From NCBI RefSeq assembly GCF_002356315.1, contig NZ_AP018164.1, positions 2,852,001 through 2,916,000 of the forward strand: 64,000 nt of DNA, written 5' to 3'. A model generated the notes under the pieces. It did no database searches. It was not told where the DNA came from and saw only the letters and a program-made list of their open reading frames with translations. This document shows positions 40,987 to 50,689 of this stretch, piece by piece. This DNA comes from Mycobacterium shigaense. GTDB lineage: Bacteria > Actinomycetota > Actinomycetes > Mycobacteriales > Mycobacteriaceae. The translations under genes and the position numbers were made by a program. The number at the start of each line of letters is the position of its first letter. Position 1 is the first letter of the stretch.

Positions 40987-41826
40987 ATGGCCGACCACAC
41001 GATCACTCATGTTTCCGATACCGCCCGATGGACGGCGCTGCACCGGGCCACCGAGACGGCGCGTCCGGACCCGCTGTTCCGTGACCCGCTCGCGGAGCGT
41101 CTCGCAGGTGAACAGGGCCGCGCCATCGCGGCCAACGTGCCCTGGCGGGACCGCAGCGGGTTTTGGCTGGTCGCGCGCACGAAGCTGATCGACGACGCCA
41201 TCGCCGACGCGCTGGCGAACGGCTGCGACCGCGTGCTGAACCTGGCCGCCGGTCTGGATACCCGGCCCTACCGTCTAGACCTTCCGTCCGAGCTCACCTG
41301 GATCGAGGCCGATCTGCCCAAGCTGCTCGCGGAAAAGGCACAGCTGCTGTCCGACGAGACGCCGCGCTGCCGGCTGATCCGCACGGCCGTCGATCTCGCG
41401 GACCCGGACGCCCGGCAGGCCTTTTTCGACGAGGCGCTGGCCGGCGCGACGAAGGCCTTCGTGCTGACCGAGGGACTGTCGATGTACCTCGAATTTCACG
41501 ACATCGAAGCGCTTTCGGGCGCGATCAAACGGCCCGAGGTGACCTGGTGGATGCTCGATGTCGCCTTCCCCGGCCTGCGCAAGCGGATCAACAAGAATGT
41601 CGACGGGATAGCCGAAAGCGCTCCGTTCAAGTTCGCGCCGGAAAACGGGCTGACGTTCTTCGAGGACCGCGGCTGGCGGGTTGTCGAGGCGGAGTCGGTG
41701 CTCGAGGCCGCCCACCGATTTCACCGCTTGCCGCTCTGGATGCGCCCGCTTGCCTGGCTGCCCAAAGCGGATCTGCGCCATCCGGGCAACGCACCCGGAA
41801 GTGCGGTCGCGCTGCTTACTCATTGA
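40987..41826 (+). CDS. LCM/TIGR00027-type class I SAM-dependent methyltransferase
   Basis: 279 residues from ATG 40987 (MADHTITHVSDTARWTALHR). Diagnostic blocks: TALHRATETARPDPLFRDPL, motif I RVLNLAAGLDTRPYRLDLPS, WIEADLPKLLAEKAQLL, and the acidic turn FVLTEGLSMYLEFHDIEAL. It is a third representative in this window (others at 1-400 and 39065). The compact size and FKFAPENGLTFFEDRGWRV tail match the group. Substrate is unknown. It stands alone after the divergent reductase. Confidence 0.87.
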   Translation: MADHTITHVSDTARWTALHRATETARPDPLFRDPLAERLAGEQGRAIAANVPWRDRSGFWLVARTKLIDDAIADALANGCDRVLNLAAGLDTRPYRLDLPSELTWIEADLPKLLAEKAQLLSDETPRCRLIRTAVDLADPDARQAFFDEALAGATKAFVLTEGLSMYLEFHDIEALSGAIKRPEVTWWMLDVAFPGLRKRINKNVDGIAESAPFKFAPENGLTFFEDRGWRVVEAESVLEAAHRFHRLPLWMRPLAWLPKADLRHPGNAPGSAVALLTH

Positions 41827-42004
41827 TTTCGCGATCGCCAACTTCCAACCCGCGCAACTGATTTGCGCGAATTAGGAGCACCCTGAATCGTGATGGCGGG
41901 CCTTTCCTTAATGCAGCAAGTCCGGGACCTTACGATCGGGCAACGCAATTGCAAGCCAACGCTGTTGGCAGGCGAGAAGGGGGCGCCGATTCTATGATCA
42001 CCAC

Positions 42005-42862
42005 ATGCGTATCTCGGTCAAATTTGACCAGAGTTTCGAATACCCCGAACTCGAACAATTGTGGCGCGTCGCTGATCGCCTGGGCTTCCCCTCGCTGTGG
42101 GACTACGACCATTTCTACGGGCCGGCGGAACACCCGGCCCCGACCTATGAGGGTTGGACCACGTTGGCCGCAATGGCCGCCGTCACCGAACGGGCGCGAA
42201 TCGGTTGTCTGGTTTCCGGCGTGACCTACCGGCATCCAGCGATCCTCGCCAAAATGGCGGTGACCGTCGACCACATTTCCGGCGGCCGGCTCGACTTCGG
42301 CATCGGCGCCGGCTGGCACGAGGCCGAACATCGCGGGTATGGGATCAGTCTTCCCAGCCCTGGCATCCGGGTCGCGATGGTCGACGAGGCACTCACCGTG
42401 ATCCGGCGCCTCTGGACACAGGACTCGGTCACCTTCAAGGGGCAGTTCTTCACGCTCGAAAACGCACTCTGCGAGCCGAAGCCCCTTCAGCAACCGCACC
42501 CGCCGATCGTGGTCGCGGGGACCGAGCCAAAGATGTTGCAGGTCATCGCCCGCCACGCCGATATCTGGAACATGCCTGGGCACGAGGGGCCCCAACGATG
42601 GCAGGCGGTCAACGCTCGACTCGACGAAGCATGCGTCGACGTGGGACGCGACCCGGCCGACGTTCGGCGTTCCGCACAGCTATCGCTGCACCCTGCGGTG
42701 CCCGACGATGTCGACGAGCAGTTGGCACTATTGCCCGAATTCGAGCGACTCGGCTGCCAGCACATCGTGTTGGCGTTTCGCCAGCCACCGACGACGGCAC
42801 TGCTCGAACGCTGCGTCGCATTGGATTCACCATCAGCTACGCCGCCGACCGTCGCCCTCTAG
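42005..42862 (+). CDS. LLM-class F420-dependent oxidoreductase
   Basis: 285 residues from ATG 42005 (MRISVKFDQSFEYPELEQLW). Luciferase-like TIM barrel: ADRLGFPSLWDYDHFYGPAE, CLVSGVTYRHPAILAKMAVT, SGGRLDFGIGAGWHEAEHRGYGI, and PPIVVAGTEPKMLQVIARHA. The GIGAGWHEAEH segment is the hallmark of the F420-type subfamily with an Asp/Glu-rich pocket near the 5-deazaflavin. Reductant or hydride acceptor is probably F420; substrate is unknown. Monocistronic, preceded by 178 bp and followed by a paralogue remnant. Confidence 0.88.
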   Translation: MRISVKFDQSFEYPELEQLWRVADRLGFPSLWDYDHFYGPAEHPAPTYEGWTTLAAMAAVTERARIGCLVSGVTYRHPAILAKMAVTVDHISGGRLDFGIGAGWHEAEHRGYGISLPSPGIRVAMVDEALTVIRRLWTQDSVTFKGQFFTLENALCEPKPLQQPHPPIVVAGTEPKMLQVIARHADIWNMPGHEGPQRWQAVNARLDEACVDVGRDPADVRRSAQLSLHPAVPDDVDEQLALLPEFERLGCQHIVLAFRQPPTTALLERCVALDSPSATPPTVAL

Positions 42863-42931
42863 ACACGGCGGCCCTCGTCTCGCCTGGTTTGCTCGAGAGA
42901 CCCATTCACAAAGCGACCTGCGTGGAGCAGT

Positions 42932-43237
42932 GTGAGCTGGATGGACGCCTTGCGGTTTGCCGCTGTGCCGATGATGGCGTTGACCGTGTCTCCTACGGCG
43001 GCCGGCTCCCACCCGTGCAACCCCCGGCCGCACCGGTGCCGTTCGCGTTGGTGCGGAACCGCCGCACCCGTAGTTCTCACGTCGCCGAACCAGGACGACG
43101 GAAGCGGCATCGACCGATCCGAGGCTGCGTGGACGGTCAAGGTCGGTCGGCTGGGCACACCAGGAGCCCACTTTCCACCACCGCAGACGCGCGCCGTGAC
43201 GACCGCCTGGTTCGCCGGTGACCGAATCCCGGGTTGA
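42932..43237 (+). pseudogene. Decayed paralogue of the membrane-anchored protein at 13408-14133
   Basis: The final frame reads AAWTVKVGRLGTPGAHFPPP and QTRAVTTAWFAGDRIPG, close to the C-terminus WTVKVGSLGPSDAHFPPPQT and TVATAWFAGDP of the 13408 protein. In a different frame, around 43017-43070, PAAPVPFALVRN matches its PTATPAPFALLLDDG segment. The GTG at 42932 opens a short signal-like stretch (MDALRFAAVPMMALTVSPTA). The pieces are in different frames and only ~100 of 241 residues remain, so it is broken. It ends 6 bp from the convergent GH16 gene. Confidence 0.8.
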
Positions 43238-43243
43238 GCCGCC

Positions 43244-44080
43244 CTACCAGACCCGAATCCAGTCGATGAGCATGTCGGCGGGATAGGTGCCGGGGCCCGG
43301 GTCCTCACCGCCCGAACCGGCGACCGCAAGATTGAACACGGGATACGCCGTGTATCCGGGCGCGTTGAACGGCCAGTCCGGCAGTGAGCTGGCCGGCACG
43401 TCGAAGTAGGGCGCGGCGCCTTCGGTGTAGTCCTTCCAGAAGCGGATGCCGGCCTCGTCCCATTGCGTGCGCCAGGTATGCCACGCGCTGTCCACCGTGA
43501 TGTTGTGGGTCTTCCACTCGCCGCCGTTGGCCTTGGCGTGCACGGTAGTGGCCGACGGCCACTTGCCGTTGCCGTACCACTCCATGATGTCGATTTCGCC
43601 CTGATCTTGATTGCCCAGCCAGTAGGCCGGCCAGGCCCCGGCCGTCAGGCAGTTCAGCTTGATCCGGGCTTCCCAAGTGTGGCCGACGCCGCCCCGCCAA
43701 TTGCTCTGCACCTTGCCGCTGAAGTACGTCGGGCCGTCTTTCGCGGCACGCAGGACCAGATTGGAGTTGCCGTCGAGGAATACGTTCCGGCGATCGTCGC
43801 GGTACTGCCCGATATTCTCCGGCCGCTCCCAGAACGTCGGGTCCTTGATCACCTCGCGCGCGGTCGCCACCGCCCACTTGGCTGGGTCAGGGGCCGAGCC
43901 GGCGGGACCGTCGAATTCGTCCTGGAAGATGTACGTCCCGCTCTGACCGCTGGGCGCATCCGGCGGCGACGTCCGGCCGGCCGGCGCGGGTTGGGCTTGG
44001 GCCCCAGGGAGGGGAAGCGCGGCCGCCAGCACGCCGATCCCTGTCGTCAACATCATGCGGCGACGGTCCATCGAAGGCAT
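43244..44080 (-). CDS. Secreted GH16 beta-1,3-glucanase-like protein
   Basis: 278 residues from ATG 44080 (MPSMDRRRMMLTTGIGVLAA). A Tat-like signal (DRRRMMLTTG, hydrophobic core, cleavage near AQAQPA) is followed by a short Pro linker and a jelly-roll domain from ~residue 50 (YIFQDEFDGPAGSAPDPAKW). The GH16 catalytic motif ExDxxE is intact as GEIDIMEWYG, with nucleophile and acid/base glutamates. The end IDWIRVW is family-typical. It resembles Rv0315, an exported glucanase-like antigen (recall). Activity on beta-glucan in mycobacteria is uncertain. Confidence 0.9.
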   Translation of the reverse strand: MPSMDRRRMMLTTGIGVLAAALPLPGAQAQPAPAGRTSPPDAPSGQSGTYIFQDEFDGPAGSAPDPAKWAVATAREVIKDPTFWERPENIGQYRDDRRNVFLDGNSNLVLRAAKDGPTYFSGKVQSNWRGGVGHTWEARIKLNCLTAGAWPAYWLGNQDQGEIDIMEWYGNGKWPSATTVHAKANGGEWKTHNITVDSAWHTWRTQWDEAGIRFWKDYTEGAAPYFDVPASSLPDWPFNAPGYTAYPVFNLAVAGSGGEDPGPGTYPADMLIDWIRVW

Positions 44081-44341
44081 AGGCAAGCGACGATAGCAGC
44101 CGCGGGCCTCTGGGGTCGAAACACGAATTTGTCGGTGGCCGTCGCTAGCATTCGGCTCGCAGTCGGGTTCCGAATACGGCGACGGCACGGTACTAGCGTG
44201 GGTTTTACGACAAATTCACGGCTAATTCTCATGCTTGCGCTTGGTTTGGTCTCAGCATTGGCTGGGCATCCTGGACACGAACAGATAACACGTTCGTAGC
44301 GTTGCGGCAGAGTTGGTTTGCCCTGGGAGGAGTTGACAATC

Positions 44342-44548
44342 GTGGCGAATGCGTCCGGGGCGACGGTTATTTTCCTTGAGTCTCATCCGACATGGATTGC
44401 CGCGCATCGCCACGAACGAGAGCGCCAAGAAGCGATGCGGCGCCACCCCTCGTTTGGGGCTCGGCGTGGTTCGGCCGAATTAGACAGCAAACTGACTGCG
44501 GGCACTCACCACTTCCGGCTGTATCCCGGTACTGACACTCCGGCCTGA
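44342..44548 (+). CDS. Small orphan protein
   Basis: 68 residues from GTG 44342 (VANASGATVIFLESHPTWIA); GGGAGG at 44325-44330 lies 11 bp upstream, which favours this over TTG 44333. No signal peptide or TM segment is obvious. The composition is rich in His and Arg (AAHRHERERQEAMRRHPS). No family recognised. The hairpin plus T-run at 44616-44640 behind it supports transcription. A real gene is plausible but not certain. Confidence 0.5.
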   Translation: MANASGATVIFLESHPTWIAAHRHERERQEAMRRHPSFGARRGSAELDSKLTAGTHHFRLYPGTDTPA

Positions 44549-44615
44549 GGATTTCCGGAATTTGCGGGTTAAGAATCCAAGTCGTGGCTGGGCATTCAGC
44601 TAACCATTAGGATCG

Positions 44616-44640
44616 CCCCGCATCTTATATGTGGGGTTTT
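44616..44640 (+). terminator. Small intrinsic terminator
   Basis: CCCCGCA (44616-44622) pairs with TGTGGGG (44630-44636) with one G-U pair across a 7-nt loop, followed by TTTT at 44637-44640. It follows the 68-residue orphan gene. Confidence 0.65.
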
Positions 44641-44675
44641 GCTATCGCGTCCGCATTTTTGACTGGCCCCCGAAG

Positions 44676-44975
44676 ATGTCCGACAACTCGAATCCGCCGC
44701 CGGGGCAGCCGTTCCCTGACTGCGGCAATGTCGCCTTCGCCACTGCATTCGGACTGCACGCGATCGATCACTTTCGGCGGGGGATGACAGCTTCGCGGCC
44801 GTCGGTCATGGTCGGCGGCACGATCCAGGGCGTTTTCGTGCTGATCGCTTTGGTACTGGTTTTGCGACGAAATCGCTGGGCGGCCCGGGCCGCCTACCTC
44901 GTCGGCTTCGGCAGTGCGGCACTGTTCGCCTAGGCGCACGTGCTGCCCACATTTCTGCCCGGGTATCACGACAGG
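44676..44975 (+). pseudogene. Small membrane protein gene truncated by a nonsense codon
   Basis: From ATG 44676 the frame reads MSDNSNPPPGQPFPDCGNVA, then a DHFRRGMTASRPSVMVGGTI loop and one TM segment (GVFVLIALVLVLRRNRWAAR), ending in VGFGSAALFA at TAG 44931-44933. Past the stop the same frame continues AHVLPTFLPGYHDRA. In relatives as I remember them, this joins as LFxYAHxLPTFxP, so the TAG probably replaces a Tyr codon (one-base change). The true protein would be longer with another TM helix. It is therefore likely to be a recent nonsense pseudogene; a short functional version cannot be excluded. Confidence 0.6.
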
Positions 44976-45064
44976 GCACTGGTACCACGTCAGCTACGAA
45001 GCGTGACAGCGCATTGTTGACCGGCAGCGCCGGAAACCTTCGATGGCCGCCCATTTCGATCACA

Positions 45065-45706
45065 TCAGGAGCCCCCGGACGTTGCGGCACCGATGTCCAG
45101 CACACCACCGCCCTCCGGGTCGTCGACCTCCACGACCGGGTCGTCGACGTCGTCGAATTCCAGACGCAGTGCCCGCGACATGATCGCGTGCATTACATAC
45201 ATGGTGGTGGTGTAGGTGAACTCGAGGATCTCGGTGTCGGTGAACACCTCCCGCAATTGGTCGAACAGCCGCTCGGGGACCCGACCGTGTTGGCCGGCAA
45301 GACAATCGGCGTAGGCCAGCAAAAGCCGCTCGGGGTGATCGAAACAATCGGCCGTCTGCCACGACGGTATCGCGGCGATCTGCTCTTCGGATAGCCCCGC
45401 CGAGCGGCACGCCTTGCAGTGCTGGGAGTAGACGAACTGGCTGCCGACCACCCATCCCGCCCGAATCTGGCCTAGCTCACGGTGATCGGCGCGGATGCTG
45501 ACCTCCTGGCGGTACAGGCGGAAGCCGCGCACCGCGTGGCGCAGTGCGGCGGGGGCCTGTGCCATCACGGTCCACCAGTTGCCCGGGGTCCCTCCGATGG
45601 CGCCGGGCTCGGCGACCGGATCACGATCTCCGAACATAGAGTCATACATCTTCAACGTGAACTCATCACTGACCTCGCCGCGGGGAACGGGATTCAGGCG
45701 TGGCAT
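45065..45706 (-). CDS. Carboxymuconolactone decarboxylase/AhpD-like protein
   Basis: 213 residues from ATG 45706 (MPRLNPVPRGEVSDEFTLKM). CMD helices with the redox-type CxxC in SQFVYSQHCKACRSAGL (CKAC near residue 98) and a His one residue before the first Cys. PERLLLAYADCLAGQHGRVP and FTDTEILEFTYTTTMYVMHA follow. Such proteins are often encoded with a TetR regulator that controls them; here the TetR gene lies 87 bp upstream on the same strand but is frameshifted. Likely peroxidase/thiol or lactone-type metabolism; substrate is unknown. Confidence 0.86.
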   Translation of the reverse strand: MPRLNPVPRGEVSDEFTLKMYDSMFGDRDPVAEPGAIGGTPGNWWTVMAQAPAALRHAVRGFRLYRQEVSIRADHRELGQIRAGWVVGSQFVYSQHCKACRSAGLSEEQIAAIPSWQTADCFDHPERLLLAYADCLAGQHGRVPERLFDQLREVFTDTEILEFTYTTTMYVMHAIMSRALRLEFDDVDDPVVEVDDPEGGGVLDIGAATSGGS

Positions 45707-45793
45707 GGCGCGTCCTCTCTGGCCGCGGCAACGACCCCGGCGGGCCGCGCGTGGATTGCATTCAATCCCAGCCCGACTGCAGCGTCAATGCAG

Positions 45794-46455
45794 CTAGGGG
45801 CGCACGCCCGAGAGCACCATTGCGGCGAACGCGTCGCCGATCTCGGTCAGCGAGTTCCGTCCGCCAGGGACATACCAGGGGTGGATCCAGTTGTGCATGC
45901 CCAGGATGCCGAGCATCGCCAGTCGCGGGTCGAGATCCTTGCGGAAGACACCGGACGCGACGCCCTCCTCGACGATGGCGAGCAGCGTTTTGCCGTAGGC
46001 ATCGGCATTTGCGACGATGTCGCTGGCTTCGGGCATGGCGGCCAGGTGCTGACTTTCGCTGAACAACAGAAGGCTTCCGGACTGGCGGCGAGATCCTCGA
46101 TGTAGGCGTGCAGGGCGCGGCGCAACTTCTCGTCAGCCGGCACATCGGAGTCGAGCGCCTCACGGCAGTGCCGGGTCATCGTGTAGGCGGGCTGCTCGAT
46201 CAGTGCGACGAGCAACTCTTCCTTGGTGCCGACGTAGTAGTAGAGCGAAGCCCGGTTGATGCCGACCTCGATAGCGACGTCTTCGAGGCGGGCCCGCGCG
46301 AAGCCCTCCCGCCGGAACACCTCGGCAGCACCCTTGAGGATGGTCTGCCAGCGCTCGCCAGAGGCCCGACGGTCGGCGTTGCGCCGTTCATGGCGTCGGC
46401 GTGCGTTGTCGCTCTGCTGGCGTATGGCGGGAATCGGTCCGTCCTCTCCGTTCAT
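45794..46455 (-). pseudogene. TetR-family regulator gene with a 1-nt deletion
   Basis: The first part, from ATG 46455, has an intact TetR N-terminal domain: GERWQTILKGAAEVFRREGF and the helix-turn-helix LEDVAIEVGINRASLYYYVG then TKEELLVALIEQP. It continues to EDLAASPEAF and then goes out of frame near 46070. The next frame resumes FSESQHLAAMPEASDIVANA and goes on to DAFAAMVLSGVRP at 45794. Inserting one base after the Phe codon restores PEAF-LLFSESQH, and the total length (662 nt) becomes a multiple of three. Either a real 1-nt deletion or a sequencing error. Without repair the ligand domain is lost. Confidence 0.8.
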
Positions 46456-46631
46456 GCGTCGCGTTGTCACGGTGCGCTATCAGTGCCACACGCTGCGGAA
46501 ACCCACTTACCAACATGAGCGTAGCGACCAGCCTGCGGTAGTTCGGGCAGATCGCCTACCCGCACCCCTTTCGGGCCGTAGCCTTGCCCCGAAGCAGCCG
46601 ACAACAGGTGCAGGATCGGTGGGTCATCACG

Positions 46632-47429
46632 ATGCGGTTCGACGGCGCTACGCCCAGCGTGGAATTTCTTCGCGGTCCCGGCCCAATCGCGATGGCGCAC
46701 AGGGGGTTTACGTCATCCAGATTGCCGATGAACAGCATGGGCGCCTTTCACGAGGCGACGCGGCTCGGATTCCGCTACATCGAGACGGACGTTCGGACAA
46801 CCCGTGACGGTGTCGCGGTGATCCTGCATGATCGTGCGCTCCAGCCCGAGTCGGGAGTCTCGGGCGCGATCGACCGATTGTCGTGGCGGGAGGCCCGCGC
46901 GGCGGATCTGGGTGCCGGAGAGTCCATCCCGACGCTGGAAGAGTTGCTGGCTGCACTGCCTGGCGTGCGCGTCAACATCGACATCAAGGCCGCGTCGGCC
47001 ATCCAGCCGGCGGTCGACGTGATCGAGCGGATGAACGCCCACGACCGCGTGCTGGTGACATCGTTCTCCGACCAGCGCCGGCGCCGCGCGCTGCGCCTGC
47101 TGTCCAAGCGAGTCGCGAGTTCGGCAGGCAAGACCGCGTTCCTGGCGCTGCTGGCGGCGAAAACACCCGTCAGCCGGGCTTACGCGTGGCGGATCGTGCG
47201 CGACAGCGACTGCCTTCAATTACCGGCGCGGGTAGGGCGCCTGGCCGTGATCACGCCCGGGCTGGTGCGGGCCGCGCATGCGGCGGGGCGCCAGATTCAT
47301 GCGTGGACGATCAACGATCCCGCAGTCATGCGAGCGCTGCTCGACATGGGTGTGGACGGCCTCATCACCGATCGGGCCGACCTGCTCCGCGATGTCTTGA
47401 TCGCGCGCGACGAGTGGTCGCCGCCCTAG
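46632..47429 (+). CDS. Glycerophosphodiester phosphodiesterase (GDPD)
   Basis: 265 residues from ATG 46632 (MRFDGATPSVEFLRGPGPIA). TIM-barrel GDPD motifs: AMAHRGFTSSRLPMNSMGAF (catalytic His), FRYIETDVRTTRDGVAVILHD (metal-binding E-x-D and catalytic His), NIDIKAASA, and the C-terminal IHAWTINDPAVMRALLDMGV and DGLITDRAD. Hydrolyses deacylated phospholipids to glycerol-3-phosphate and an alcohol. No signal peptide, so cytosolic; resembles mycobacterial GlpQ2-type enzymes (recall). It is divergent from the broken TetR gene and ends 4 bp from the convergent cutinase. Confidence 0.92.
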   Translation: MRFDGATPSVEFLRGPGPIAMAHRGFTSSRLPMNSMGAFHEATRLGFRYIETDVRTTRDGVAVILHDRALQPESGVSGAIDRLSWREARAADLGAGESIPTLEELLAALPGVRVNIDIKAASAIQPAVDVIERMNAHDRVLVTSFSDQRRRRALRLLSKRVASSAGKTAFLALLAAKTPVSRAYAWRIVRDSDCLQLPARVGRLAVITPGLVRAAHAAGRQIHAWTINDPAVMRALLDMGVDGLITDRADLLRDVLIARDEWSPP

Positions 47430-47433
47430 GCGT

Positions 47434-48129
47434 CTACTGCAACTTGGCGGCGACGAAATCCGCGGCCTGGTTGGCCATCCCCGCGTCGATGTACGCTCCC
47501 GCGAGGTGTTGCGGCCAGTTTTCCTTCCAAGTGTTCGGGTCGGCCGGATTGCAGATGGGGTCGGCGCCGTGACACAGATCGATGGTCCGGTCGTTGTAGG
47601 TCGGGTTGAAGTTCGTAATGGGCCCGACCCACTGACTTCCGTTGCCGAACAACGCGACGGCGGCGATATGCTGGTCTGTTCCCGGCGGCAGGGGGCTGTC
47701 GAAGCCGAACGCGCCGATGGGCGCGGCCAGCACCACGTCGGTCACGGCGGCGCCCAGCGAATAGCCGCCCAGCACCAGCCGGGTGTCCGGGCAGTTGGCC
47801 ACCATGTCCTGCACGTGGTGGCTCATGTCGTTGGCGCCAATGTCGACCTGGGTGTCAGCCGGGTACCGCACTGCATAGACGCCGACGTTCTTGTTGACCT
47901 TGGATTGCAGCGCACTGATGAAGGCGCTGCCGAGTTGACCGGTACCGGGCGATTCGTTGCGCCCGCGCGCGAAGACCACCTGAACGGGAGGGCAATTCGC
48001 GGCAGCGGCCGGCGGCGCTGCGCCCAGCGTCCCCGATGGCAGCAGCACGGCCGGCAGAGTCAGCACTGCTGCGATCCCGATCGCCCCTAGGGCGACACCG
48101 AATGATTTCCACACAAGTAGAGCGCGCAC
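47434..48129 (-). CDS. Cutinase-like secreted esterase (Culp family)
   Basis: 231 residues from GTG 48129 (VRALLVWKSFGVALGAIGIA). A long signal peptide (~residues 1-43, ends PAAAANCPP) leads to the cutinase fold: CPPVQVVFARGRNESPGTG, catalytic Ser in LVLGGYSLGAAV (GYSxG near residue 122), Asp in CHGADPICNP and His in WPQHLAGAYIDAG. Four cysteines pair as in family members. These mycobacterial enzymes hydrolyse medium-chain esters, lipids or polyesters in the envelope. A second copy lies at 60218-60958 with only moderate similarity. Confidence 0.9.
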   Translation of the reverse strand: MRALLVWKSFGVALGAIGIAAVLTLPAVLLPSGTLGAAPPAAAANCPPVQVVFARGRNESPGTGQLGSAFISALQSKVNKNVGVYAVRYPADTQVDIGANDMSHHVQDMVANCPDTRLVLGGYSLGAAVTDVVLAAPIGAFGFDSPLPPGTDQHIAAVALFGNGSQWVGPITNFNPTYNDRTIDLCHGADPICNPADPNTWKENWPQHLAGAYIDAGMANQAADFVAAKLQ

Positions 48130-48203
48130 AGCACGATCGTAAGACGATCAGGCGACCCCCCGCTGGGCAGGGCAGGGCACTGCGCGCAAGAACCGACCGA
48201 TAG

Positions 48204-49930
<1,727 letters not shown>

Positions 49931-49944
<14 letters not shown>

Positions 49945-50689
49945 CTGATCGTCCTGGCTTCGGTCGACTTTGCACGCTCCGTGGCTTGCGGAAATACAGC
50001 GCAACGCTCTTTCCGACAAGTGGATTGAGCACCGACTCGGCCAGCTGGGTCACCTTCGGCCGCTGCATGAGATCCCACACCAGCAATTTGTGATAGGTGG
50101 TAACCGCAGGATGATCAGTATTCGAAACGCCGACAGCGCATTTCAGCCACCAGAACGGTGAATGCAGGGCGTGTGCGTGATGGGAATGCGTCAATTCCAT
50201 TCCACCGCCGCTGATTTTGTCCCGCAGCTCGCTGGCACGATAGATGCGAACGTGGCCGCCCTCGTTGCTGTGGTATTCGTCGGAGAGCAGCCAACAGATC
50301 CGCTCGGGCAGCCACCGTGGCACGCTCACCGCGAGCGCACCGCCGACTTTGAGCACCCTGATCAGTTCGGCGATCGCGGCGTCGTCATGGGGGACGTGTT
50401 CCAGGATTTCGGATGCGATGACGCAATCGAACGTTTCGTCGGCGTACGGCAGGCTCAACGCGTCACCGGCGACCGCCTGCGCCGAGGCCGTGGCGGGTGC
50501 CTCACCGGCTTCGGCCATCGCGCGCAGCAGGGTGTCCACGGACTCGAGTTCGGACTCGTCCTGATCGAAGGCGACGACGTCGGCGCCGCGGCGATAGGCT
50601 TCGAACGCGTGCCGGCCCGCGCCGCAGCCCACGTCGATGACCTTGGTGCCCGGGCCGATGCCCAAGCGGTCGAAATCAACCGTCAGCAT
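49931..50689 (-). CDS. Class I SAM-dependent methyltransferase
   Basis: 252 residues from ATG 50689 (MLTVDFDRLGIGPGTKVIDV). Motif I is VIDVGCGAGRHAFEAYRRGA, motif II DALSLPYADETFDCVIASEI and LEHVPHDDAAIAELIRVLKV as expected for Methyltransf_11. The C-terminal half includes LLSDEYHSNEGGHVRIYRAS and a His-rich SHHAHALHSPFWWLKCA, probably the acceptor site. The start overlaps the glycosyltransferase stop by 7 bp, so translation is coupled. It resembles Rv0224c-type proteins beside a glycosyltransferase (recall). Acceptor unknown. Confidence 0.9.
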
